This document shows positions 43,436-54,119 of a stretch of DNA of 64,000 bases, piece after piece. Origin of the DNA: Bugula neritina. Its lineage: Eukaryota; Bryozoa; Gymnolaemata; Cheilostomatida; Bugulidae. Position 1 is the first letter of the stretch. Each line of letters opens with the position of its first letter. Position numbers and translations under genes: made by a program. The stretch spans positions 7,307,241-7,371,240 of the forward strand of contig OZ037768.1 in the NCBI GenBank assembly GCA_964035545.1, written 5' to 3'. The notes under the pieces are model-generated. The model was given only the letters and a program-made list of their open reading frames with translations, had not been told where the DNA came from and did not search any database.

Positions 43436-44174
43436 TATAAAAGTCAAGAAACACTAGTATTAGCTGCTAAAACTGCTGCTCTATATTACTGATAATTGTT
43501 GATAAAAAGTAAAGTTTATCAAATCATTGATGGTTAATACACCTCGGATACTAACAACTGCACTCTGCAGATTTCATGCATTTCAAGTGTGAGCTGACAA
43601 GTGAGAAAATACAGCCACGATTATAAAGTATAAATAATTATTTGTTAGTACTGCCTTTATGACGTTCTTTCACTTAACACTTTCTAGTGCCAGCAGAAAA
43701 GTCAATACTTACTAATCTAATCAACAGAAAGTTTGGTGATACATTATTGTATTATGTAATGCAGAAAATGTACAACAATAATATGGGGCTAAAATATTTA
43801 TCTTATACAATGCATTCATGGCATATTTTTGACAATAAGCAAAAACAAGGTTTCAAAATTGCGATGAGCTTATATTGCTTCAACTGGTAGCCATTATAGG
43901 ATCAGGTTTGTATCTTTTTAAATTGGAGCAGCTAGTCTAATCTAAGGTCGAGTTCTTCAATGAAATTCTATAGGCTAGACCCTACAATCTTTGTTATGCC
44001 TAAAAGTACAATAATATAATTGGTATGTGATTCAACAATCCTGAAAAGATGCCGCATATGTATGAGGCTTGCAACAATTTCTGTAACAAGTTTAGTTAAT
44101 ATAAAAATTAGTCTACTGAATATTTTAAGGTATTAAAATATTAGTTTTACTAAACTTATTACATACCTGTATCT

Positions 44175-44385
44175 GGCAGCCATGGTGTAGTGGTTAGAAC
44201 GCTGGCTGAGTGAATACAAAGTCAGTAGTTCAAGCTCAAACACCAGCTTGATGTTAGGAAGAGCATCTAGTTATAATTGCTCCTGTCCACAATTAAAAAA
44301 GGTCCTAAGGGCTAAGCCTACTTTAAAAACTCTTTTTATTAGGTGTTATCACAGAGATGTTGACAATGAACTAGTTGTTTTTATA
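44175..44385 (+). mobile_element. tRNA-derived SINE-like element, copy 2
   Basis: The A-box-like word tggtgtagtgg (44183-44193) and B-box-like word agttcaagctc (from 44227) are followed by gatgttaggaagagcatct and ataattgctcctg, then a segment ending cacagagatgttgac. This parallels the copy at 43219. The head still resembles a tRNA, but it is not a functional tRNA gene because the arms do not pair cleanly. An open frame across it (44248-44499) is incidental. Confidence 0.7.
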
Positions 44386-45754
44386 TCTGGTATGGCTGAT
44401 AGCAATACAATAATACTTTCTGTGAACTACGTATACTCAGATATGCTTAAAAGTTTCTATTCCTGTGAAAACCTCTCAAGAGTTTTAAGCCATATATAGA
44501 CTGCATCTTTTACCAAGCTGGCAACACGGTTTAGAGAATCTCTGCTTCCAACACTAGAGCAATTTTGATCATAGATGTTCTTGCTAACATAACCAACAGC
44601 CCTGCCATTACTAAATATAAATAGGAGAAAAATGAAACAGTTAAAATTATAGCCTAAAAAAATATATATTGCAGTCTGTTGCCACTGCTATTCTAGAATC
44701 TAAATAGTGATTAGCATATTGTGTATGATGAATGGGAGAAATTATTAGCTCAGGTTGTTGTATTGTAAACATGACCGAAACAAAGCGTAATGATTCTACT
44801 AAGTTTTAATGAAAAGTTATCTACATGAAAAGATCCATGATGTATGTGCTAGTAACTGATTATTGTATACCACAGTTGCTTTATTATCTTTCTCTTGATA
44901 TGTTTATTAATCTATTTTAGTTGAAATGGCCTCACCTATTGGCCACAAAATTTTTAAAACAGCCCAACAGTATTTCGATAATAGACAATTTTTTTCAGGG
45001 TGATACTATAATAATGAAAATTAATAATAAAGTAAAATCTATCTATGGCTATGCAAGTTTTGACATTTAACAGTTGTTTGATCTATTTTAATTTGAAATA
45101 ATGTCATATATCAATAAACGAAAACTTAATATGAAACAGTTATTTGCACAGCAAATGATTTGTTAAGGAAAAGATGACTTTTAATTATGTGAAAAGTGAA
45201 GCATCGAAGTAAGAGATTGGAAAACTAAATAGGCTACTATAAAATAAAATGTGAAATACTGCGTATATAGAGTTATCCTACCCAATTCGGATAAGTTTAC
45301 TACTGAAAGATTATCTATCTCAACTATAGTAGGAAGATAAATCAGAACGGACAAATCAAAATACTATTATTATGAGCTCATTTCAAGTTCAAATTATTGG
45401 CTTTAGTAAAAGCTATAGAATATAGGGTTGTGCTACTCATAAGTAAAAAACTTATGCTAATAATTTTAGTTTTACGCTGGTTTTTTCGATGATTGGCTAT
45501 TAGAATAAGCATTCATTATTATTATTATAGCTGTAAGCATAATTAGTATTGCTATAAGTATAAATATTAGCACTCATTATACATTTAATGTTATTATGAT
45601 TACCTTTCATTCTCACTAGGCGAATCGGAATTGATTGTTCACAAAGTGAAAAGCTTTTGACGTTTTGTTTGAGCTACATTACGCTTTACAATTACCATTA
45701 GTATTACTATTAGTATTACTATTACCTTTAGTTTTACATACCTTCACCATTTGT

Positions 45755-46050
45755 CATACTTGTCATACAGCTTGAATTTGTGCTGCATTCGTCTTCAAAT
45801 TGACTTTGATAGTGATACTGATAGTCATGCACTTACAGTTACAGGGATAATATTAATAATTATAATAATGATACTGATAGTGATAGTCATAGTGATACTG
45901 ATAGTGTCAGTGATAGTCAGTGTCAATTATTCTTAAATTAATAGTTGAACTTGATAGCTGGTAGTGATACTGATACTCATAATGATACTGTTAGTCTAAG
46001 TCAGTGTCATGGTGATATTCATTGACGTTGGATTTGATACTCGCCACTCG
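45755..46050. repeat. Simple repeat (tgatag/tgatact-type)
   Basis: A run of degenerate gatagtgatactgatagtca words on AT-rich background, with similar tattagtattac words before it and a hairpin near 46080-46125 (attaatattcatagatat-type inverted repeat). Short open frames over it are artefacts. Confidence 0.8.
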
Positions 46051-46371
46051 GTCTCATCGTCATGGAGTAGGACTATATTAATTATTAATATATATCTATG
46101 AATATTAATTTAATATTCATAGATGATAATATTACTATTACTATTGGTCGATATTCAATTTCATGATAATTATTTATATTTAATTTCAGTTTGATAGTCA
46201 TACTCAATCTCATACTGATATTTATACTAATACTTATACTATAGTCAATGACAATATCATTATGATTATCATTATGATTATTATGAAAGTCATTACGATA
46301 TCAGAAGTTTAGTGTTACTCATACTCATAGTGATAGTCATTACTCACTAGTGATTAGTCATTACTGGTTAC

Positions 46372-46824
46372 GGGTAACGGTTATTTCGTACACAAGTCGT
46401 TTTGTACACAGGTTGTTTTGTACACAAAATGAATAATAAATTAATCTACTGGATAACCACTTGAAGGATGCTAGTTTACTTATTTATTGCATCCCAGCAA
46501 GCATCTTTCACACTTCCCATGACTGTGTCACCTATTGATCAATGTTTTGTATTAATCTGTAATGATTATCTATTATGATAAATGTGTTGATATATATTTT
46601 TATATGATTATTCATTTATTGAACACGCTACTATTTTATTTTTTTTTTGGTTTTATTTTGACCAATGTTTTTATATTAAATTAATCTATTAGCCATTAGT
46701 GTATTTATGTACTAATATATGATGCATACACCAAGTAATAAATATAAAAAAATATGTATTTTAGTTTATTTATATCGGTGTGTAAGAAACGACCTATCAG
46801 GTGTGTACTAAATGACCTGCACCC
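46372..46824. mobile_element. hAT-like MITE with 8-bp target-site duplication
   Basis: The left end gggtaacggttatttcgtac and the reverse complement of the right end (gggtgcaggtcatttagtac) match at most of about 23 positions. The 8-bp word ctggttac is repeated exactly outside both ends (46364-46371 and 46825-46832). Inside the left end, cgttttgtacacagg-type words occur in tandem. The 453-bp interior has no coding frame. An 8-bp duplication fits the hAT superfamily, but the superfamily is inferred. Confidence 0.85.
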
Positions 46825-46832
46825 CTGGTTAC

Positions 46833-49425
46833 GAATACAATAAATGAATAACTATCATAATGTAACAATAAATAAAAGAATTGGTTTTACATAAAATTAA
46901 TTATTTATTGAGACAATTTAATAAAATTGAATCAACAAGTTTAAATGTATCATCATTATAATTATTTTTTATTTTTTTTTTACTTATAACTTAGAGGGTT
47001 TATTGTAATGTAGATAATCATAATTACTTTAATGCTAAGACTAAGTATAATAGCTGTGGCATAGTGATATTAATAGCTATTATTATTATATTTAATAGTA
47101 ACATCTAAACATAAGTTCAAATTTGTAAATGTATAGCACTAATTTAAGAAAAACACATTAGTTATTTAAACACAAACTGCTGACTTGAATTACATATTTA
47201 TTTATAATTGTATAAATTGATTATTACAAGTAAATATGAATTTATCAAATTGTGTATCATTTTAGAATAATCTAATGATTATTATGGCATGCTATAGTAT
47301 TAATGATATAAAGATACACTGAGGCTCATGTTTCCAGTAGCCTCTACTGCACACTGTATATTTATCAGCTACCAATAATACAATATAGCTTATATTTGCC
47401 ATTTGTAGAGTGTTCTATGCAGTGAGTGTTGTATGCACAATAATTTAGATTAGCTACTTCAAATAGATTACGTCTATTTATACACATTATGGCATTGGTT
47501 ACCAACTTATGCTGGAGCTCATATACACACTGGTTTATTATTTCAGTCGACTAGCAGGAGGTGAAGGGAACATCTTAGACCTATCTGTGTTTTATGGCTA
47601 GTGGTAAGTGATAAAGAGCTAAATTTGTATTCCAGTGACTGGTTTACAACCCTAATTAATATCTTTACATAAACTAGAATAGTTGCTAAATGGTGGGGAA
47701 ATAGATTATGTAGCTTTCATTTACATTTAACACCTATCTACTATCTACAAAGTTAAGTTTACTAATACATATACTACTGCCGCCATAAAGTACATTTCTG
47801 TTGGTCGAGTTGAGAATTGATTTGCTATAGTGGAGCCCCCAAAAGAAGCATTAATATTGCCTAGTTATCCACACATGACATGTTCAGTTAGAAATGACAC
47901 TCTGATTCAGGTGCTTTCTGAATGAACTACATTGCAGTTTAGTAAGCAAATTGAATGGATTATAAATAATATTTCATTGCTTATTAGCTAATCAATCGAC
48001 TTATTACAATAATTCAATTGTTCTGTGCTCTATGATCGTATAATTAGCTGAAAAACAAATACTTAGCCTTGAAAGGTTGCTACTGAATGTCAACATCATA
48101 AACGATAGCAGATGGCCGGACAGAACTTGTTGGATATGTATCTTTTACTTGATATAATAAGTCGTTCAGATAAGCTGGTCATATCTCTGAAATAAAATAT
48201 TTGCCATCAGCTAGATAATTGCTATGTGTTGGAAGGCTTATGAAATGTTTATTCATAACGGTCTCAGTTCTTTTACTAGTTTATTTCACATTTTCACTTC
48301 ATGATTAAAAAATTGAAGCAAGTTAGTTTTATATTTATGACCTTGTTTTGTTGGGACAAACTTAGCAGCTGCTGTACTTAATATACAGGATATAATATGA
48401 TGGAGTGTTTATGCTGTGTGCTGATGTAGCTGCTGCCATTATATTAACTTGCTTCTATGGCCTTTGACTTTTAGGCTAAAGGTTTTGGATTTTATGGTGT
48501 GATTTTAAAAGGTATTGTAAACCATTTTCACATTTTGTTTCGTGTACCTGTTCACCTGCTTGGTGGAAGTTTATAAAACTAGACTTTTCTTGTTGTGAAA
48601 ATCGTTTGGGTGGTAAAATAAAGATAAATTACATGAGTTATTAAACAAACATATTACTTCAACGTGTAATGATCATAAATTTGTTGTATGAAATTATTAT
48701 CAAGTTAATGATGAAGTAGTGTATACGGAATCTTCCAAACTTGCTAATTGGTAACCATATTTAAGTTACAACAAGAGTTAATGTTGACCTCTTGAATTGA
48801 GCATTTCAAAACATAGTATTGGGAAAGACATGGTCTTCTGTGGCAGGTAGACCGCTGCTGAACCTGTACCTCCCCTCCAGCAGTTGTTCTGCACCACTAA
48901 GTTATCATCTAACTTCATACATGTATAACATTGTGTATGTGACATAAATAACTGCAGATCTAGTTGGTGTCTTTGTGCTGACCTATACCAGAAATTCCCC
49001 AGAGTCAGCGCTCAAGCATTATTATACTATTTCCAAAGGACATAGGGAATTTGTCTAGTTGTATGCAATGAACTAAGAGTTATAGTTCAATGGTTGTATG
49101 GCTCTACTCTTGTAGCAGATTGCATAATCAAGGTGTGCCCCACTTGATAATTGATATTCTTCTTGCTCATATTTCTTAGAATACAGCTTTTGTGATAGTC
49201 TAAGGCTATTATCTCTAAACAGTACGTGAAATGGTTTACAATACGATGTGTACATAGTGTAATGGAATTTTGAGAAGTTCGGATCATGTTCACTGGTTAC
49301 AAGAGGGGAATGTAGAGTGTTATGCAAGCTGCTATAGCTTATTATAGCTGCTGTGAATGAGGTAGCTGAGAAGCCGACCCTGCAGTGACCTGAATAATGT
49401 TGCCAGCACATTGTTGACTTACTCA
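46833..49425. other. Intergenic, no gene established
   Basis: AT-rich sequence. A 58-bp stretch at 47549-47606, bounded by a tttcag acceptor-like site and a gtaagt donor-like site, could be an isolated exon, but no partner exon or protein family supports it. An open frame on the minus strand near 49.1-49.5 kb has no recognisable features. Confidence 0.5.
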
Positions 49426-49528
49426 CCCCTGGCAGAGGGCTCAAGTCCCTGGCAGAGGCTCGAGTTCCTGCAGAGGGCACAAGTCCCTGGCAGAGGGCTC
49501 AAGTCCCTGCAGAGGGCACAGGTCCTGT
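49426..49528. repeat. GC-richer minisatellite (tccctggcagagggctcaag)
   Basis: Five diverged copies of a roughly 18-20-bp unit with alternating forms (ccctggcagagggctcaagt and cctgcagagggcacaagt). It stands out because of its GC content against the AT-rich surroundings. No coding evidence. Confidence 0.85.
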
Positions 49529-50867
49529 TGCAACTGGTTATTGCAAGAATTTCAACTTCTTATCAATTCAAGTATAATAATTGTATCAACCCATCCACTC
49601 TGGTAGATGAGAAGAAATTTTTATAGCTATTTATAATTTTATTCTACAAACTATGCCACTACACATCATCTCGAGTGTGTGTGAAGAGTGTAACACCAAG
49701 TAGGTGGGTTGTATGCTCCTTATCTAGGTGCATTCTTCAGTCACTTCAGTCTGTGGTGATACCATCATGTTATTCGCCTCCACATCGCTACTCGTACAAG
49801 TTGAAGCATTTTGCTCTGCTCCAACTGCACTGTTATTTTGTTGTAATTTGAGGGGAAATGTTTGCTTTTCAACATAGAAGAAGCTCTGCTCCGCCAGCTG
49901 TGTACAGAGGTAATGGCTTGCATCAGTTAACTGTTGAATATATTTGTTGCACACATCATTATAATATATCAATTGGTATATAATAATAATAATATACCAA
50001 TTAACCTATACTGTTAGTTAGGAACTTGTATTGTATAAAAATTGTGAATTTTAATTTGCTGCTGTCTGATTGAAAGGTTGTTAAACCTCTATTATAAACT
50101 GTGAAATTTCAACGTTTCCTTTCCCTTTCCAACAATGACAAAGTATCAACAAATGACTGTTATTTATGTTCTCTTCAGAACAGTTCTTAGTATTGTGTGA
50201 AGACTGGTTAATAATTGGGTGTGATAGTTGATTTATTGAACAAACATGATAGGATATACTAATACTTTAGTTTTCTCTTCTCAAGTACTGCTTTTAGCCT
50301 TTGATTGTGCCTTTTTCATCTGTAAGAGAACAGAGATAAGAAGTTTTGATATTTGTTGCATTTACTAAACTTTTTTTATCAGACAGATAAGGGGATTAAG
50401 TTTCCCAACTTTTCCGTCCAATAGAGTCTTACAAACAACAAAATACATTGTTATATGTAATATTTGTGCTAGTGGATGGTTAGCTCTCTAATAGCTGTGA
50501 CCTTTATTTGCTATTAGATGAAGAATGGTATTGTAATCTTCAAGCAACATGGAAGTTCCTTTTTTATTCTTATTCAAAACATCTCCAGCTTTTTTTTACA
50601 CAAAAGCAGTATGTGTGCATCGCCTCATGTGGTGACTATCGCTTTTATGCTACAAGTTTTTGTGTTTCTCTATTTTGTGCAGTGGGATACTATTATACTC
50701 AACTACAACTCTTTGCATACCAGACATCTCTTATAGTCTAGATATGATCAACCTAATGCCATTAACAAGACCCACTTCCTTTCTACCATTTCTATATTCT
50801 ATATATGATTCATAGCATAGTACCTGTTTAGCATTGCGTGGTCTTTCTACTTACTCTACTATAGTAC

Positions 50868-51115
50868 TATATAACTCTACTCTACTATACTATACTGTAT
50901 ACTATACACTACTATGCTGTACTGTACTATACTATACTATACAGTATACACTGTACTTGTACTATACACTACTATATACTATACTATATTATATTATACT
51001 ATACTGTACTATACTATACAGTATACACTGTACTTATACTACACACTACTATATACTATACTATACTATACTATACTATACTATACATTGTACTTATACT
51101 AAACGCTACTATATA
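50868..51115. repeat. (TATAC)n-type satellite block
   Basis: A degenerate pentanucleotide repeat (tactatactatactgtatac) of about 250 bp. It lies just left of the first sequence I would assign to the Polinton and generates Tyr/Leu-rich spurious frames on the + strand. Confidence 0.9.
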
Positions 51116-51131
51116 AGTAGTATAATAAGCG

Positions 51132-51218
51132 CCTCTACGGCTATGGAAGTAAGCATCTCGTATCGGCCAATTTGTCAACATAGCGTAGACTCTATGGCTA
51201 TGGAAATTAGCATCTCGT
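51132..51218. repeat. Pair of 30-bp imperfect direct repeats near the presumed Polinton left end
   Basis: cctctacggctatggaagta plus agcatctcgt (51132-51161) recurs as actctatggctatggaaatt plus agcatctcgt (51189-51218). Subterminal direct repeats are common in Polinton ends, but the terminal inverted repeat cannot be confirmed because the right end of the element is outside the window. Confidence 0.55.
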
Positions 51219-51427
51219 TAACTATGTGAGCATTGTAAGCCTTAAAGTTGACAGGTGGTAGCTATTAAATTTAGCTTACAGTGAATACACCTTTTAAGCA
51301 ATTACTGGAAGGTGGATCAATGATTAGTTTAGCTGTATATCCTTGTCACTAACTTTATAAGTAACAAAATTTACTCACTGGGCTGAGAGTTATACAGTTT
51401 GCGAGTCAAAATTTGTGTGTTTTTTGG

Positions 51428-51434
51428 TATAAAA
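51428..51434 (+). promoter_or_regulatory. TATA box of the membrane-protein gene
   Basis: TATAAAA lies 68 bp upstream of the ATG at 51496. Similar TATA boxes precede the next genes, so it is probably an element-encoded promoter. Confidence 0.65.
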
Positions 51435-51495
51435 CATCACCATTCTGAAATTTACATCATTCATCGTTATATGTTTTGAGCGCAAAGGTTAATCA

Positions 51496-52011
51496 ATGAT
51501 GACAGAAGTAGAAAATTCTCCCTTGCAAAATAAAGATCCTATATTTAATGAACAAGATGCAAATGTGGCTGAAGACGAGTTAGATGTGGCGAGAAAAGTT
51601 GTACATAATCGGAATACACTCATTAATAAAGTTTCGACCAGGAGAGATAATGCAAAGAATGACTGGAGCTTTTCAGAACTAAAAAAGAAACCTATCGCTA
51701 TTATCCTGGTAGCACTATTTTTATCAATGAATGTAATCAACATAGTTATGAGCGGTAATGGTAGCTTTTCTGGAAAGATGTTTTCAACTAATTATACTTT
51801 AGACAGAATGTTCAATAACTGCACAAAACACTTCGAAATGACTGACAATTTAAAACTAGCTGTTTGCAACACTAAAGTTCACGGGGATTTTATAACTATA
51901 CAATATTTTTTCTTGAATGGTAATATGTCTCAGAGTGATGCGTCTTCACCATCTAAGCTGTTAACAGTTTTGACTAAACACATTTTAGAAAATAATTATT
52001 ACGGAATGTAA
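51496..52011 (+). CDS. Unrecognised 171-aa single-pass membrane protein
   Basis: I do not recognise a family. Residues 1-62 are hydrophilic and acidic-then-basic. Residues 65-84 (PIAIILVALFLSMNVINIVM) form one clear membrane-spanning helix preceded by a KKK cluster, so it is probably a type II or signal-anchored protein with about 85 residues on the far side. That part has several N-glycosylation sequons (NYT, NCT, NMS) and two cysteines. The start is ATG-ATG with a TATA box 68 bp upstream; AATAAA at 52041 follows the stop. Its position beside the structural genes suggests a Polinton accessory or envelope-like protein, but a host origin cannot be excluded. Confidence 0.7.
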   Translation: MMTEVENSPLQNKDPIFNEQDANVAEDELDVARKVVHNRNTLINKVSTRRDNAKNDWSFSELKKKPIAIILVALFLSMNVINIVMSGNGSFSGKMFSTNYTLDRMFNNCTKHFEMTDNLKLAVCNTKVHGDFITIQYFFLNGNMSQSDASSPSKLLTVLTKHILENNYYGM

Positions 52012-52040
52012 TGTTTTTCTGTATACAACTCATAGTTTAT

Positions 52041-52046
52041 AATAAA
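52041..52046 (+). terminator. Poly(A) signal after the membrane-protein gene
   Basis: AATAAA lies 30 bp after the TAA stop at 52011. It is followed by about 600 bp of non-coding sequence before the next TATA box. Confidence 0.6.
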
Positions 52047-52226
52047 ATGTTAAATGGAAACAAAAAACATGTCTTATGGTCCAACTCTATTTGCAACTCC
52101 ATTTTTAAACTTATAACTTGACACAATTTTTCTGAAACTCAAAAAGCAGAAAAAAGATAATTAACCTTATGCTAATGATGTCTGAAACTTTGACAAAGTA
52201 AAAATTAATATTAGCAAAAATTAGGA

Positions 52227-52590
52227 GGTGACACAGCGGTTTCCAATTTAATCAATGGGAAGTAAAACATAATAAAATCTTGTATAACCTACGTAAACTG
52301 ATATAATATCGCCCAGTAATTAAACCCTAGATGGGTGGATTGTATTTAAAATTTAACAACTCAATTCCTCATTATAATTAAAAATCGGAAAATTTTTCAG
52401 CTAAGATGGATGACACGGCAATTTCTAATTTACGGATGGGAAGTGTCCTAGTTGAAGTTTAAATACATATGCAACTGATAAAACACGTATCACCTACGTA
52501 AACTGATATAATATTGCTTACGTGAGTAAACCTTAAACCGGCAGATTACAATTAAAATGTTACCACCCAACTCCCTATAATAAAAAAAGG
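52227..52590. repeat. Two diverged copies of a roughly 180-bp non-coding unit
   Basis: The first copy has gtgacacagcggtttccaat, then cctacgtaaactgatataat and ggattgtatttaaaatttaa. It recurs about 181 bp later as atgacacggcaatttctaat, cctacgtaaactgatataat and gcagattacaattaaaatgt. Several blocks are exactly conserved while the rest has drifted. The pair lies between the first gene and the promoter of the second, so it may be a regulatory or replication-associated repeat. Confidence 0.75.
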
Positions 52591-52646
52591 AAAACTTTTA
52601 GTTAAGATAAATTTCATTTACGTAGGAATAAATTACAAAATCTCAG

Positions 52647-52655
52647 TATATAAAA
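52647..52655 (+). promoter_or_regulatory. TATA box of the coiled-coil gene
   Basis: TATATAAAA is followed by gcctcg, 61 bp upstream of the ATG at 52708. The downstream context (tataaaagcctcg) resembles the tataaaagcgag of the repeat array at 54.2-55.2 kb. Confidence 0.7.
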
Positions 52656-52707
52656 GCCTCGAAAAACTTCTATGTTTCATCGCATCTCAAACCATACAGC
52701 AAACACC

Positions 52708-54020
52708 ATGGGAGATTTAGTAAAGAAGTTAGAAGCTGAACTACTACAACTCAGAAGAAAAGTGGGAGAAACGAGTACTAGTTCCAGTACAGTTGAACCA
52801 CTCAAAGCCTTAAAGCCTTCTAAAAGAAAAAAGTAAGTAATAATATATTTCTTTTGGATATCTCACCACTAACCTGTTAGAATATTATTAACATGAGAAT
52901 GATTTTAGTTTACTATAGTGTTAGCTTTCTATAACTATGCTAACCACTAACCTGTTAGAATATTATTAACACGAGAATGATTTTAGTTTACTATAGTGTT
53001 AGCTTTCTATAATTATGCTAACCTTTTTTATCAGCTAAAAGTAGCATCTTATTCATTACAATAATATTATTTTAGTGAATCTAAGTCTGGTGAATCAAAG
53101 CGTAAGAAACCTGCATCAATTCCAAAGGTGGATGAGTCGACTAGCGAGCCGTCTGTATCTACCAGCGTGAGGTTAGTAGAATATCGTAAATCATCAATCA
53201 TCTGTAAGACTCACAATTAATTATATTCACTTGACAAACTATAAACAAATAAACAGACGTTTGTCGTGTAATAAATTATATTACGTAGAATAAGTTACAT
53301 ATTATAAAACATAGTAATAGATCCCTCTTTTTTAGCGCTACTACCACTCCTTCCTCTATGACATCGTCTATTCCATCCGCTAGTTCCTCTACTGGTACAA
53401 CTGTTACTACAAGTGATGATGCTGCCACTGCTGCTACCGCTGTCGATCAGAGCAAAACACCTGCAAATGAAGAAGGTTGCTATCTAGTCCCTCTTAATTA
53501 TGATCAATCACAATTATCCTACTACACTGACAATGACAAGATAATACCTACATTTAATCATTCGCGTAAATTCTTTTTTAAATCCGATGAATTTATAGGT
53601 GAATTAAAAATATACGAGTCGAAAATTCCCAACAGTGGGCCATGTTTATATGTGAAAAAATCTAAAAATCTAGAACTTTTTAAAACAAAGCTAGCTAAAA
53701 TTTTTGAAAAAAAAGTTAAGTTTTACGGTAAAAGTGAAAATGCATCATTGCTCGGATGTTATGTTGACGTGGTCAGAAACATGGAAGACGAAATTTGCGT
53801 AAATGCTGTAGTCAATGGACAACCTGTGTTATTAAATGTACAACAACTGTATGGAAAAGTGGGAAAATTAACATGCGTGTTGAGAAGCGGTGTGATAAAA
53901 AAAGTAAACGAGGACTTATTTTGGTCACTAAATGTGACCGAAATCAAACTAGACGACATATCACCGGATGAATATAATTATTTTAAACGATCGGAGCCGA
54001 TCATAAAATTTTTAGGCTGA
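52708..54020 (+). CDS. Polinton protein of 301 aa with coiled-coil start, two introns
   Basis: Three exons: 52708-52832, 53076-53171 and 53336-54020, joined by canonical GT..AG introns with matching phases (phase 2 both times). The ATG has a good context (caccatgg). Residues 1-20 form a short coiled coil (LVKKLEAELLQLRRKVG). Residues 21-135 are a Ser/Thr/Pro- and Lys-rich linker with basic patches (KPSKRKK, KRKKP) that look like nuclear localisation signals. The C-terminal 165 residues are a folded domain of alternating beta-type segments ending in EYNYFKRSEPIIKFLG. I do not recognise that fold; a single-strand DNA-binding or regulatory role is only a guess. Its TATA box and position in front of the polymerase make it a probable early gene. 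Confidence 0.72.
52868..53020. repeat. 76-bp tandem duplication inside intron 1
   Basis: accactaacctgttagaata through tgctaac is present twice in direct tandem with two or three differences. The duplication lies in intron 1 of the 301-aa gene and does not alter its splice sites. Confidence 0.9.
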
Positions 54021-54119
54021 CGGACTGACACTGACTCTCTAATATAAATATGTTGTATTTTTTGGTGATGGGGAAATATTTTATGTTGGTGAATGGAATA
54101 CTTTTATGCGTATTATTGT
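54021..54119. other. 3' flank of the 301-aa gene
   Basis: AT-rich spacer between the stop at 54020 and the TATA-bearing array. No clear AATAAA is present close to the stop; aatataaatatg at about 54040 is the nearest related word. Confidence 0.4.

Larger units (their letters stand above)
31568..45500. other. Long intergenic region, only repeats recognised
   Basis: Fourteen kilobases with no open frame that carries recognisable domains or a convincing exon chain. The longest frame (39146-39502) is hydrophobic AT-rich sequence without family features. Repeats found here are listed separately: a 115-bp tandem array, a hairpin MITE, a family A MITE and two SINE-like copies. Confidence 0.55.

Noticed and set aside
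47549-47606. Possible isolated exon (acceptor tttcag, donor gtaagt)
   Set aside because: No matching neighbour exons and no protein similarity; one frame ends in a stop within it.
49073-49480. 135-codon minus-strand frame
   Set aside because: No recognisable motif; part of it is the complement of a minisatellite, and no splice partners are evident.
50834-51229. 131-codon Tyr-rich frame
   Set aside because: Generated by the TATAC-type satellite; no domain and no coding context.
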